Below, piece after piece: positions 7,372 to 15,054 of a DNA stretch of 30,944 nt. This DNA is from an uncultured Hyphomonadaceae bacterium. GTDB lineage: Bacteria > Pseudomonadota > Alphaproteobacteria > Caulobacterales > Hyphomonadaceae. Both the position numbers and the translations under genes were made by a program. The stretch spans positions 1 to 30,944 of the forward strand of contig CALLCD010000201.1 in the NCBI GenBank assembly GCA_938049795.1. Direction: 5' to 3'. How positions within the stretch are numbered: the first letter of the stretch is position 1; every line of letters starts with the position of its first letter. The notes beneath the pieces were generated by a model, which saw only the letters and a program-made list of their open reading frames with translations, had not been told where the DNA came from and made no database searches.

Positions 7372-8976
7372 ATGAAGCATTTGCTAATCGGAACCGTCGC
7401 AGCTGTTGCACTGCTGACCGCATGTGGAAATAAGGAAGACGCGAGCAGCACGCAAGGGCCGTCGACGTCCGCGATTGCTGAAGATATAGGGCTTCCGTCC
7501 ATCAATTTGCGCAGCGGTGACGCGGCAGAGGCAGAAGAGGCGCTTGCCGCTTTTTCATTGGCTCAGTCTAATGATGGCCGTGCAAGTTTTGCCAGCCGGG
7601 ATCTGTCCGGCGCAAGCGCGACCTTCACGGATGTCGAAATTTTGACAGGAGACGGTGATGATGATGGCGAGGGCGGCGTGCTCTCGGCTCAAACCCTGAC
7701 ATTTTCCGGACTGGAAATGGTCGATGATCAAGCCTCTTTCGCCCAAATGACGCTTGAGGGTGTAGGACTTCGCTCGATCGGTGAGGACGGTGTGCTCACA
7801 ATGGCGAATCTGCAAATATCCAATCCATCCCCCGCGCTCGCCGCATGGGTCGGCAGCCTGTTCGCAGACGGAGCACCGGCGGAGTTTCCCGACGCGGCAA
7901 ATTTCAGCTTTGATGCCTTGTCGATAACCGACATTTCCGTTCCGCCTGGCGCAGATGACGAGATTGAGGAGTTTCAGATCGACCGTATTGACTTCCGTCA
8001 AATGAGCGATGCCGGTCTGGGGGCGATGATTTTCGAAGGACTAGCCCTACGCGTCACCGATGAGCAGGACGGCGAACAAACCGACATCTCTGTGGGCTCG
8101 GTGCAGGTCATTGGTGTGGGCGAGTTGATCGCCAAATCCCTTATGGCAGGGCTGGCAGATACAGATAAGGATCCTTCTGAGATTCTCGAATTGCTGGCGG
8201 CCAATCCGGGAGATCCGGGGTATGATGCGGTGCGCATTGCTGACTTCAATTTCGATGTTGCCGGTTTGCAAGTTGGCCTGCCAGCTTATGTTGCAGATGT
8301 CACCCGTGACAATGAGGGCCGCGCCGTCCGGACCAAGATCGAGCCGTTCAGAGCCACGGTTGCAGCTGACCCTGAAGGCGAAATTGGCAGCCAGATGGCC
8401 GGTCAGCTGGGCTTGCTCGGCTATGAAACCCTTGTCATCGGCGGCGCTGGAGACAGCAAAATTGACCACAAAAATGACCGCATTACCGCTGATGCCGCCT
8501 CCAACTATCTCGAACTTGAAGATGGCTTCCGCATCTCGATGGGTGGCGACTTTGGCGGGCTGCAAGCCTTCTATAGCGGGCTGGCCGAAAGCGAATTGCA
8601 AACGTTCGACGATGGCCCCTTCGGTATGGCAAGCATGCTGGCAGAGCTGAACCTGCACGGGTTGGAGCTGACCTTTGACGACAATTCCTTTATGGATCGC
8701 GCCTTCGCAGCGGCGGCGGCGCAAGATGGCAGCACACCCGATGAGCTGAAAACCCAGCTCAAGCAAATGCTCGGCCTCGCCCCCGCCTTTGCCGGATCGG
8801 CTGGTGTTGACATCGACATCGTCACCGAATTGACCGGCGCGCTCGGCTCTTTCATCTCCGATCCTGGCACATTGACGGTCAAGCTTGACCCGAAGACACC
8901 AGTGTCAGCGGCCATGCTGGAAGACCCGACCCAGTTGACGAAAGACGCGCTCGGCTTCTCGGCCAGCGCAAACTAG
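7372..8976 (+). CDS. Large lipoprotein of unknown family
   Basis: A 534-residue protein with a lipoprotein signal: a hydrophobic stretch then LLTAC, giving Cys18 as the lipidated residue. The mature part is acidic and built of many short beta-like segments with phrases such as LTFSGLEMVDDQASFAQMTL. This is reminiscent of AsmA-like or YdgA/DUF945-like repetitive beta proteins, but I cannot assign a family. The middle and C-terminal parts contain helical stretches rich in Leu, Ala and Met. GAGGGA at about 7359-7364 supports ATG 7372. The gene is monocistronic, ending in a strong terminator at 9015-9051. Role unknown; outer-membrane or periplasmic location inferred. Confidence 0.8.
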   Translation: MKHLLIGTVAAVALLTACGNKEDASSTQGPSTSAIAEDIGLPSINLRSGDAAEAEEALAAFSLAQSNDGRASFASRDLSGASATFTDVEILTGDGDDDGEGGVLSAQTLTFSGLEMVDDQASFAQMTLEGVGLRSIGEDGVLTMANLQISNPSPALAAWVGSLFADGAPAEFPDAANFSFDALSITDISVPPGADDEIEEFQIDRIDFRQMSDAGLGAMIFEGLALRVTDEQDGEQTDISVGSVQVIGVGELIAKSLMAGLADTDKDPSEILELLAANPGDPGYDAVRIADFNFDVAGLQVGLPAYVADVTRDNEGRAVRTKIEPFRATVAADPEGEIGSQMAGQLGLLGYETLVIGGAGDSKIDHKNDRITADAASNYLELEDGFRISMGGDFGGLQAFYSGLAESELQTFDDGPFGMASMLAELNLHGLELTFDDNSFMDRAFAAAAAQDGSTPDELKTQLKQMLGLAPAFAGSAGVDIDIVTELTGALGSFISDPGTLTVKLDPKTPVSAAMLEDPTQLTKDALGFSASAN

Positions 8977-9014
8977 AAGCATGCGGAGACCGTAAAACGC
9001 GGCACCAAAACAGG

Positions 9015-9051
9015 GCGCGCAGTCATATTGCTGACTGCGCGCTTTGCTTTT
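9015..9051 (+). terminator. Rho-independent terminator
   Basis: A perfect 11-base-pair stem (9015-9025 with 9032-9042), a 6-base loop and the tail TTTGCTTTT at 9043-9051. It lies 38 bases after the lipoprotein stop and ends 26 bases before the phosphoesterase gene, so it separates the two transcription units. Confidence 0.9.
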
Positions 9052-9077
9052 CCCGTCCAAGCGCGGCATATAGCGGC

Positions 9078-9905
9078 ATGAGATTAGCTTTTTTCGGAGA
9101 TGTGGTTGGCCGTCCGGGCCGGCAGGCTGTGGTCGATTATCTGCCCGACATCCGGCGTGATCTGACGCTTGATTTTGTCATCGTAAATGCGGAAAACGCG
9201 GCAGGCGGCTTTGGGGTCACCACAAGAATTGCCGAAGAGTTTTTCGCTGCGGGGGCGGATTGCCTGACCCTTGGCGACCATGCCTGGGACCAACGCGAGG
9301 CACTGACCTATATCGAGCGCGAGGGCAGGCTCCTTCGTCCGGTGAATTATCCCGAGGCCGCCAATACGCCGGGCAAGGGCGCCAATCTGTTCACGCTAGG
9401 CGATGGCCGCCGTGTCGGCGTGGTTCAGGTGCTCGGCACTGTATTTATGAAGCTGACCCTCGACAATCCCTTCGCCGCTGCGGACAAGGCGCTCGATTCC
9501 CTACCGCTCGGCACAGTCGCTGACGCGGTGATTGTGGATATCCACTGCGAGGCGACCAGCGAAAAAATGGCGATGGGGCATTTCTGTGATGGCCGCGCCA
9601 GCCTTGTGGTCGGCAGCCATACCCATGTGCCAACGGCTGATCACCAGATACTACCCTCTGGCACAGCGTTTCTCACCGATGCGGGCATGTGTGGCGATTA
9701 TGACAGCGTAATCGGGATGCGTAAGGAGATCTCGATTGAGCGGTTTGTGACCCAGCTGCCCGGGTCGCGATATCAACCCGCTGACGGGGAGGGCTCTTTG
9801 TGCGGGGTTTTTCTTGAAACCGATGACGCAACCGGCCTGGCTGTCCGCATCGAACCGATCCGTGTCGGCGGGCGTTTGTCGGCAACCCTGCCAGAAATGT
9901 CGTAG
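9078..9905 (+). CDS. YmdB-type metallophosphoesterase (TIGR00282 family)
   Basis: A 275-residue calcineurin-like phosphoesterase of the YmdB family, whose studied members hydrolyse cyclic nucleotides. Motifs in order: FFGDVVGRPGR near the start, IVNAENAAGG (about 35-44), LGDHAWDQREAL (about 65-76), DIHCEATSEK (about 154-163), and GSHTHVPTADHQILP with both late histidines. The metal-site residues appear complete. The third motif has GDH where the wider superfamily usually has GNH, which I believe is common in alphaproteobacterial members. The gene sits near yebC, a frequent neighbourhood in this class. It is 3 bases from the convergent EAL gene. Confidence 0.9.
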   Translation: MRLAFFGDVVGRPGRQAVVDYLPDIRRDLTLDFVIVNAENAAGGFGVTTRIAEEFFAAGADCLTLGDHAWDQREALTYIEREGRLLRPVNYPEAANTPGKGANLFTLGDGRRVGVVQVLGTVFMKLTLDNPFAAADKALDSLPLGTVADAVIVDIHCEATSEKMAMGHFCDGRASLVVGSHTHVPTADHQILPSGTAFLTDAGMCGDYDSVIGMRKEISIERFVTQLPGSRYQPADGEGSLCGVFLETDDATGLAVRIEPIRVGGRLSATLPEMS

Positions 9906-9908
9906 CGC

Positions 9909-10745
9909 CTAAGCGACGCGCGAGAGACCATCCTCGGTCGGCAAACGCCGCGTATTGGCAGGCCGGTCGTGCAGATAGGTCGCCGCGCCGAACAGATAGC
10001 CTTGCACATAGCTTGCCGGACATTTACGTGCCCAGCGATATTCCTCAGCCGTTTCAACGCCTTGGATCAGAACTTCAGTCCCAATATCATTGAGCCGGTG
10101 CATCATTTTGTCAGACAGATCATGGGCGGCAGGCTGGGCGATCATCGCCTTGAGCCAGTCGGGGTCGATTTTCACGATCGCCGGCTCCAGCTCGATGACG
10201 CGAACCAGATTAGAGGTTTTGGGGCCGAACCCGTCAACCGCGATCTGGAAGCCATAGGCACGCAATTTCCGGCCCAGCAGTGCCAGCGCATCGTCCGAGC
10301 CGATCCGTTGCTCGCACACCTCGCAGACAATGTTCTCGGGGGTCATGCCCAGACGATTGGCAAGCTCGGCAAACTCCACGAACAAATCCTCTGACTGGAT
10401 CATGAGATGACAGACCGTAGGATTGAGATTTACGAACAGTTTTGTGGAAGGCATCTCCCACGCCGCCGCATTGACAAGGTGGACGGCAAGACAGGCCCAG
10501 TCCGCCTCGAAGGCTGTGGCCGGATCAAGATTGCCAAAAAATTCGAGCGGCGGGATCGGCATGCCGTTTTTGAGCGGACGGGCGAGGGCTTCAACGCCGT
10601 AAAGCCGGCTGCAATCATCGTCCAGCGTGTAGATTGGCTGAAACGCCGTCCGGATTTCATAGTCGCCAAAAGTGGCTGCATTGAACCCGCCCGGCAGCTT
10701 TCGCAACTGCGTTTTGAAACTCGTCGAAGTCATAGTGGCACCCAT
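9909..10745 (-). CDS. EAL-domain protein, probably degenerate
   Basis: A 278-residue cytoplasmic protein consisting almost entirely of an EAL domain (c-di-GMP phosphodiesterase fold). The signature Glu52 is present in VEALAR, as are NLNP, CEVCEQR, VKIDPDWL, IQGVET and QGYLFGAA. The metal loop normally reading DDFGTG is DGFGPKT here, so the second aspartate is lost. It may bind c-di-GMP without efficient hydrolysis. There is no membrane segment or GGDEF domain. The start is uncertain: TTG 10769, ATG 10745 and ATG 10733 are in frame and none has a strong ribosome site. I chose 10745. Confidence 0.85.
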   Translation of the reverse strand: MGATMTSTSFKTQLRKLPGGFNAATFGDYEIRTAFQPIYTLDDDCSRLYGVEALARPLKNGMPIPPLEFFGNLDPATAFEADWACLAVHLVNAAAWEMPSTKLFVNLNPTVCHLMIQSEDLFVEFAELANRLGMTPENIVCEVCEQRIGSDDALALLGRKLRAYGFQIAVDGFGPKTSNLVRVIELEPAIVKIDPDWLKAMIAQPAAHDLSDKMMHRLNDIGTEVLIQGVETAEEYRWARKCPASYVQGYLFGAATYLHDRPANTRRLPTEDGLSRVA

Positions 10746-10936
10746 TTTCGATACACCGCGATAGCGCAAACTTGTTAATTTAGATCAAAGATAACTCTGT
10801 GATCGGCCATATTTCCAGTTGATCCGATCCTGAGTTTTGCGCCAATTTGTATGATGAATCAGTGCTGGCTCTTTTCCGATCCGGTCGGCTGGGGTAATGC
10901 CAAGCATAGCATTTGCATGAGACCAAGGGAGTTCGC

Positions 10937-11695
10937 ATGGCCGGCCACAGTAAATGGGCAAATATTCAGCACCGCAAAGGCGCGCAGGACAAAAAGCGCT
11001 CGGCGCTGTTTTCGCGTCTGTCCAAGGAAATTACCATCGCCTCGAAAATGGGCGGACCTGACCCGGATGGCAATCCTCGTCTGCGTCTGGCCATTCAGAA
11101 CGCCAAGGGCCAGTCGATGCCCAAGGACAATATCAAACGTGCTGTGGAGAAAGGTCAAGGCGGCGCTGGTGAGGATTATGAAGAGGTCCGTTATGAAGGA
11201 TTTGGCCCGGGCGGCGTAGGCATTATCGTCGAAGCCTCGACCGACAATCGCAACCGCGCAGCCTCCGAAATCCGCACCGCTTTCTCCAAAAATGGTGGCA
11301 ATCTAGGCGAAACAGGCTCGGTTTCGTTCGGATTCGATCAAGTTGGCGAAATTGAATTTGCTGCTGATGTGGCTGATGCGGATTCTATGATGGATGCGGC
11401 GATTGAAGCGGGGGCCGAAGATGTCGAAAGTGACGAGAACGGCCATTTTATCTATACTGGGCGCGAAGATTTGCAGACGGTTTCGGATGCTTTGCAGGCC
11501 CATTTTGGCGAAGAGGTGACGGCCAAATCCACCAAATTGATATGGAAACCGCAAAATATGGTCCCGATTGAGGGCGATCCTGCGTCGACCTTGATGAAAT
11601 TGCTCGATGTGCTCGATGAATTGGACGATGTGCAGAACGTCTATGACAATTCTGAACTGTCCGAGGAAGAGATGGAGCGCCTTGCGGCTGAATAG
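10937..11695 (+). CDS. yebC: YebC/PmpR family protein
   Basis: A 252-residue full-length member of the YebC/PmpR family. These proteins act as DNA-binding regulators, and some members are linked to translation of difficult peptide stretches. The characteristic N-terminus MAGHSKWANIQHRKG and the segments MPKDNIKRAVEKG, YEGFGPGGVGIIVEASTDN and FSKNGGNLGETGSVSFGF are all present. The frame opens at an upstream ATG at 10913. The true start at 10937 has AAGGGAG 7-12 bases upstream and matches the invariant family start. Confidence 0.95.
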   Translation: MAGHSKWANIQHRKGAQDKKRSALFSRLSKEITIASKMGGPDPDGNPRLRLAIQNAKGQSMPKDNIKRAVEKGQGGAGEDYEEVRYEGFGPGGVGIIVEASTDNRNRAASEIRTAFSKNGGNLGETGSVSFGFDQVGEIEFAADVADADSMMDAAIEAGAEDVESDENGHFIYTGREDLQTVSDALQAHFGEEVTAKSTKLIWKPQNMVPIEGDPASTLMKLLDVLDELDDVQNVYDNSELSEEEMERLAAE

Positions 11696-11747
11696 CGCGG
11701 GCCGGGTGGCCCGGAAACGGGTGCCGGGGCTCTCAGGCTGTGCCGGG

Positions 11748-12080
11748 CTAGGTCGGCGCGTTTTTGGTCGTCAATTGCAGGCCAACCGCGCCGATCAAAA
11801 TCAGGGCGATGAAGACATATTGCAACGGGTTCAATTTATCACCGAGGAAGACCGCGCCGATGATGGCGAGCGCCAGAATCCCGACCCCCGACCAGATCGC
11901 GTAAACCGGCCCAACCGGCAACATGTCAAGCGCGGGCGCAAAAGCCCAAAAGCAGATAATGTAGAAAAACACTGACGCACTCACCCATGCCAGGTTCTGC
12001 AAGCCTTCCGATTGTTTCAGGCACAAGGTCGCAATAATCTCGAACACAATCGCGATGGCCAAATAATGCCAACCCGTCAT
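11748..12080 (-). CDS. SMR family small multidrug transporter
   Basis: A 110-residue protein with four membrane segments, the size of EmrE/SugE-type proton-coupled exporters. The essential membrane glutamate Glu14 sits in FEIIATLCLK, and PVGPVYAIWSGVGI provides the conserved helix-2/3 region. The WSGVG sequence is closer to EmrE/QacE-type members than to SugE. Transported compounds are unknown. Its ATG overlaps the stop of the upstream alpha/beta hydrolase by four bases (ATGA), so the two are translationally coupled. Confidence 0.9.
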   Translation of the reverse strand: MTGWHYLAIAIVFEIIATLCLKQSEGLQNLAWVSASVFFYIICFWAFAPALDMLPVGPVYAIWSGVGILALAIIGAVFLGDKLNPLQYVFIALILIGAVGLQLTTKNAPT

Positions 12081-13030
12081 ATTTTCGCCCGCTCCAGCAA
12101 TCGGTCGAAGGCGGCCCAGAATTGTGCGCGTTTGTCTTCTTTTTCCATCAGGATTTCATGCCGTGCGCCAGTGACATTTATATGTTCGCAATCTGGCAAC
12201 AGGCCGGCAATGCGGGTGTGCGCGTCATTTTCGACAAGCTTCTCTTCTTCAGCGGTGGCGATCATGACGGGCAGCCCGATGCGGCGGATTTTACGCGCTT
12301 TGGCGAACACGGCAAAAATCTGCAGCGAGGCACCCAGCCAGCCCCAGGTCACCGGACCAAGCAGAAGATCGGGTTTGGCATCGGTCAAATCACGGTTCAT
12401 CTGCCAATGTTCGCGATCATGGGTGACGATATTGGTTTCGAAGGTTTCGGGTGGCCCCGGCTGTTGGGCATAATCGGTTGACCGGCCCATCACGCGCATC
12501 GCCCAGACCAGATAGCGAAAGCCGAAGACCGGCTGTTTGATGCCCCACATTGGCGCGCAGAAAGCCGCCGCCTCGACCTTGACCAGATCTTCGGCCATTG
12601 CCGCCAATGCAATCGCGCCGCCCATCGAATGGCTCAGCGCCACATGCGGACGCGGCAAGCGGTCTTCAAGCTTGGCGAGCCCTTTTGCCAGCGCGGCCAT
12701 GAAAGTTTCGAACCTGTCGATATGGCCCTTACCTCTGTCAGGCAGCAAACGGTCGGACAGGCCTTGACCTGGCCAGTCGAGGATGAGCACGGCAAAGCCG
12801 CGATCGAGCAATTGCTCGGCGGTGCGGAAATATTTTTCGATAAATTCGGACCGGCCCGGGCAGACAATGGCCGTCCCGCGCACATCCGCTTTGTTGCGGG
12901 CGGGGATCATACAGGCGCGCAGATTGCGGCCCTCGGAGCCTTCAAACCAGATGACTTCCGCGCCTTCGGGCACCGGATTGCCCGGCACGGCGACAAAGTC
13001 TGAGGAGGCGTGTGTCTGCATATCTGTCAT
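12077..13030 (-). CDS. Alpha/beta hydrolase, lysophospholipase/monoacylglycerol lipase type
   Basis: A 317-residue serine hydrolase of the PldB/monoacylglycerol-lipase-like group. The nucleophile elbow is SHSMGG with Ser135. CPGRSEFIEKY and LDWPGQGLSDR supply the oxyanion region and the strand-4 motif. The catalytic histidine is His291 in GARHEIL. At the acid position, where relatives have GEDRLVD, this protein has EEEKLVE, giving Glu263 instead of Asp. It has no signal peptide and is cytoplasmic or peripheral. It follows the SCP2 gene on the same strand, with a hairpin between them, and overlaps the SMR gene by 4 bases. Confidence 0.85.
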   Translation of the reverse strand: MTDMQTHASSDFVAVPGNPVPEGAEVIWFEGSEGRNLRACMIPARNKADVRGTAIVCPGRSEFIEKYFRTAEQLLDRGFAVLILDWPGQGLSDRLLPDRGKGHIDRFETFMAALAKGLAKLEDRLPRPHVALSHSMGGAIALAAMAEDLVKVEAAAFCAPMWGIKQPVFGFRYLVWAMRVMGRSTDYAQQPGPPETFETNIVTHDREHWQMNRDLTDAKPDLLLGPVTWGWLGASLQIFAVFAKARKIRRIGLPVMIATAEEEKLVENDAHTRIAGLLPDCEHINVTGARHEILMEKEDKRAQFWAAFDRLLERAKI

Positions 13031-13062
13031 AAGAAACCCGCCCCGCTTTGACGTGGGGCGGG
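13031..13062 (-). terminator. Terminator-like hairpin between SCP2 and hydrolase genes
   Basis: The 8-base-pair G+C stem 13037-13044 with 13055-13062 can be extended by G-T and C-G pairs. Reading the minus strand, TTTCTT follows at 13036-13031. This fits an intrinsic terminator or attenuator after the SCP2 gene. It ends directly at the hydrolase start codon (13030), which is unusually close and could also affect ribosome access. Confidence 0.6.
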
Positions 13063-13089
13063 CACCTTCATGTCTCGTCTTCGTCCGGT

Positions 13090-13392
13090 CTAGGAGAACT
13101 TCGACATCAGCGATTGGAGCTGCATGGCAACGGACATGTCGCCGTCAACCTTGAGCTTGCCTTGCATGAAGGCCATTGTGCCGTCGAGTTCGCCCGCCTG
13201 AAGCTTTTTGAAATCGTCCCAAGTGACCTTGATCGTCGCATCCGCGTCGCCGTCTTCATTGCTCGCCGTGCCACCTGGTCCGTCGATCAGCAGCTTGCCT
13301 TCGTCGCCAAAGTCGAACTTTACTTTCTTGGCAAATTCACTGCCACCAGCAACGGCTGCGGCGGCTTTGGTGGTGAGTTCTGCTAAATCCAT
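13090..13392 (-). CDS. SCP2 sterol-binding domain protein
   Basis: A 100-residue stand-alone SCP2 domain, a hydrophobic-tunnel lipid-binding fold. The family pattern is visible: FDFGDEGKLLIDG, then DADATIKVTWDDFKKLQAGELDGTMAFMQGKLKVDGDMSVAMQL. This is nearly the entire domain, with no fusion partner. It probably binds fatty acyl or similar lipid ligands; bacterial partners are unknown. AGGAG upstream supports ATG 13392. The lipase-type hydrolase downstream on the same strand fits a lipid-related theme, although a terminator-like hairpin intervenes. Confidence 0.85.
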   Translation of the reverse strand: MDLAELTTKAAAAVAGGSEFAKKVKFDFGDEGKLLIDGPGGTASNEDGDADATIKVTWDDFKKLQAGELDGTMAFMQGKLKVDGDMSVAMQLQSLMSKFS

Positions 13393-13575
13393 TTCGTTTC
13401 TCCTGTAATGGGGTTGGGCAGACTAAACAGACCTTGGGCTAAAAATGCAACCCTTTGCGCGGGGGGAATGTCGACTTATTCGGGAATGGGGGAAGCGTTT
13501 ATGGCAAACGGATTTTGTTCAAAAGGCCTTTACATATTCACATTCTGTTACCGTTGGTGGATTTATACTACCGGC

Positions 13576-14982
13576 ATGCGCAATTCTATGTTGATAAGGG
13601 CTATTTTCGTGTTATGTGTCTGGTGTGGCAGTGCCGATCTGGCCGCCGCAACACGGCTGTCGGCGACGTTTGAGGTCCACTTGGTCACCGGGGTCGGATT
13701 TACCCCGCAAACGGTGATGCTGGAGAACACATACACAAGCGCGGTTCCGGTCTGCACTTACAATCTGCCCGCAACCACCAGCCCGCCCGTGGTGCCGCGC
13801 ATCAGCAACATTACCGCAACGAGTTTTGATCTGAGCATCCAGTCGATGCCGAACACCAATCCTGGTGTGACCGGCTCGGTCCATTGCATCATCGCCGAAG
13901 AAGGCTTGCACACTTTGCCAGACGGACGACAGGTCCAAGCCATCACGCAAACGGTGTCGAATGTTCTCGGGCAGAATGCAGGTAATTTCGAAGAGACTGT
14001 GGACATCAGCGCGGCGGTGTCTACGGGGTTTTCAAATCCGATTGCGCTCGGCGCGGTGATCTCCAGCAATGATGCCAGAGCGACGACGTTTCATGCCAAT
14101 GACTGCGAGGGGGTGGGCAATGAGCCGTTTCTCTCGGGTGTTGGCGACGGCATTTGTGTTGGTTATCATATTGGCCAGCAAGTTGACCTCGAACCGCCAA
14201 ACCAATCCTATGCAGCCGAAACCGTTGGCGTGATCGTCGTCGATGAAGGCAGCGGGACGACAGGGACGGTGGCTTATGAAATCGGACGTGGGCCGAACAC
14301 GATTGACGGGGTGCGCCAGAACGGGGCGAGCTACACGGTCAGCGGTGATTTCGAGATCGGTGTGGCGACACAGGCGGCAGAGAATGGCGGGCAGGGCGGC
14401 TGGGCGGTTTTGCTCGGCACCGACCCCTTGCAGAACAACCGGATTGATCTGGCCATCGATGAGGAAATTGCGGTCGGTGATATGCTGCGGGGGCATACGA
14501 ACGAAGTGGTTGACTATTGGGTGTTCCGGACTTTGCCTGCGCCAGACCTTGAGGCAAGCAAATCGGTCGACGTATTTGACCCGCTCGGCTTGGGACTGTT
14601 CGCGGTTCCGGGCAATGATGTGCTTTACGAGATTACGTTGATCAATAATGGCGCAGGTGTCGTGGACAATAATTCCCTGTTCTTTATCGACCGGCTGCCA
14701 GCCGAATTGATCTTTTTCAATGGTGATGCGGATGGGCCGGGGCCGGAAACGGGCGCGGTAATTTTTGGCGGGGTCGGGTCGGGGCTGTCGTTTAATCCGG
14801 CGACGGATTTGCGCTTTGCCACGGGCGTCGTGCCGCCGTCTTCGTTTGCAGATTGTACGCATTCGGCGGCGGCCGGTTTTGATCCGCTGATCCGGTTTGT
14901 GTGCTTCAGCCCGCAAGGCGAAATGCTCGCTGGTCCGCCGTCGCCTTTCATTACGCTGACGTTTCGCGCGCGGCTGCAATAG
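13576..14982 (+). CDS. Secreted protein with DUF11-type domain
   Basis: A 468-residue exported protein. The start at ATG 13576 places a signal peptide first (hydrophobic MLIRAIFVLCVWC, then a small-residue region ending LAAAT). The frame opens further upstream, and ATG 13501 has GGGGGAAG before it, so the true start could be there. The central part is Gly/Thr/Val-rich beta sequence of unknown family with several cysteines. The region from about residue 325 to 410 fits DUF11: EASKSVDVFDP, then NDVLYEITLINNGAGVVDNNSLFFIDRLPAEL. DUF11 domains occur in surface or extracellular proteins. No sorting tag is evident. Confidence 0.75.
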   Translation: MRNSMLIRAIFVLCVWCGSADLAAATRLSATFEVHLVTGVGFTPQTVMLENTYTSAVPVCTYNLPATTSPPVVPRISNITATSFDLSIQSMPNTNPGVTGSVHCIIAEEGLHTLPDGRQVQAITQTVSNVLGQNAGNFEETVDISAAVSTGFSNPIALGAVISSNDARATTFHANDCEGVGNEPFLSGVGDGICVGYHIGQQVDLEPPNQSYAAETVGVIVVDEGSGTTGTVAYEIGRGPNTIDGVRQNGASYTVSGDFEIGVATQAAENGGQGGWAVLLGTDPLQNNRIDLAIDEEIAVGDMLRGHTNEVVDYWVFRTLPAPDLEASKSVDVFDPLGLGLFAVPGNDVLYEITLINNGAGVVDNNSLFFIDRLPAELIFFNGDADGPGPETGAVIFGGVGSGLSFNPATDLRFATGVVPPSSFADCTHSAAAGFDPLIRFVCFSPQGEMLAGPPSPFITLTFRARLQ

Positions 14983-15054
14983 GCGCGCGAGCGTGGCAGG
15001 TGCCCCAAAAAGAAGGCTTGACCTTCCCCGCGCAAGCCGGTCCAGTCTCGACCG

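Noticed and set aside
6590..7423. Longer YgjP-type start at 7423
   Set aside because: It would overlap the start and signal peptide of the divergent lipoprotein gene; the extra 38 residues do not match the family.
9060..9300. GDH instead of GNH in the phosphoesterase as a lost catalytic residue
   Set aside because: I believe alphaproteobacterial YmdB-type proteins commonly read GDH here, so it is not treated as an anomaly.
11696..11747. G+C-rich inverted repeat after yebC as a terminator
   Set aside because: GGGCC/GGCCC pairing exists near 11698-11713, but no T-tract follows, so an intrinsic terminator is not supported.
14032..14979. 315-codon minus-strand frame opposite the DUF11 protein
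   Set aside because: Arg/His/Pro-rich composition and no family resemblance; the plus strand encodes a signal peptide and DUF11 domain.
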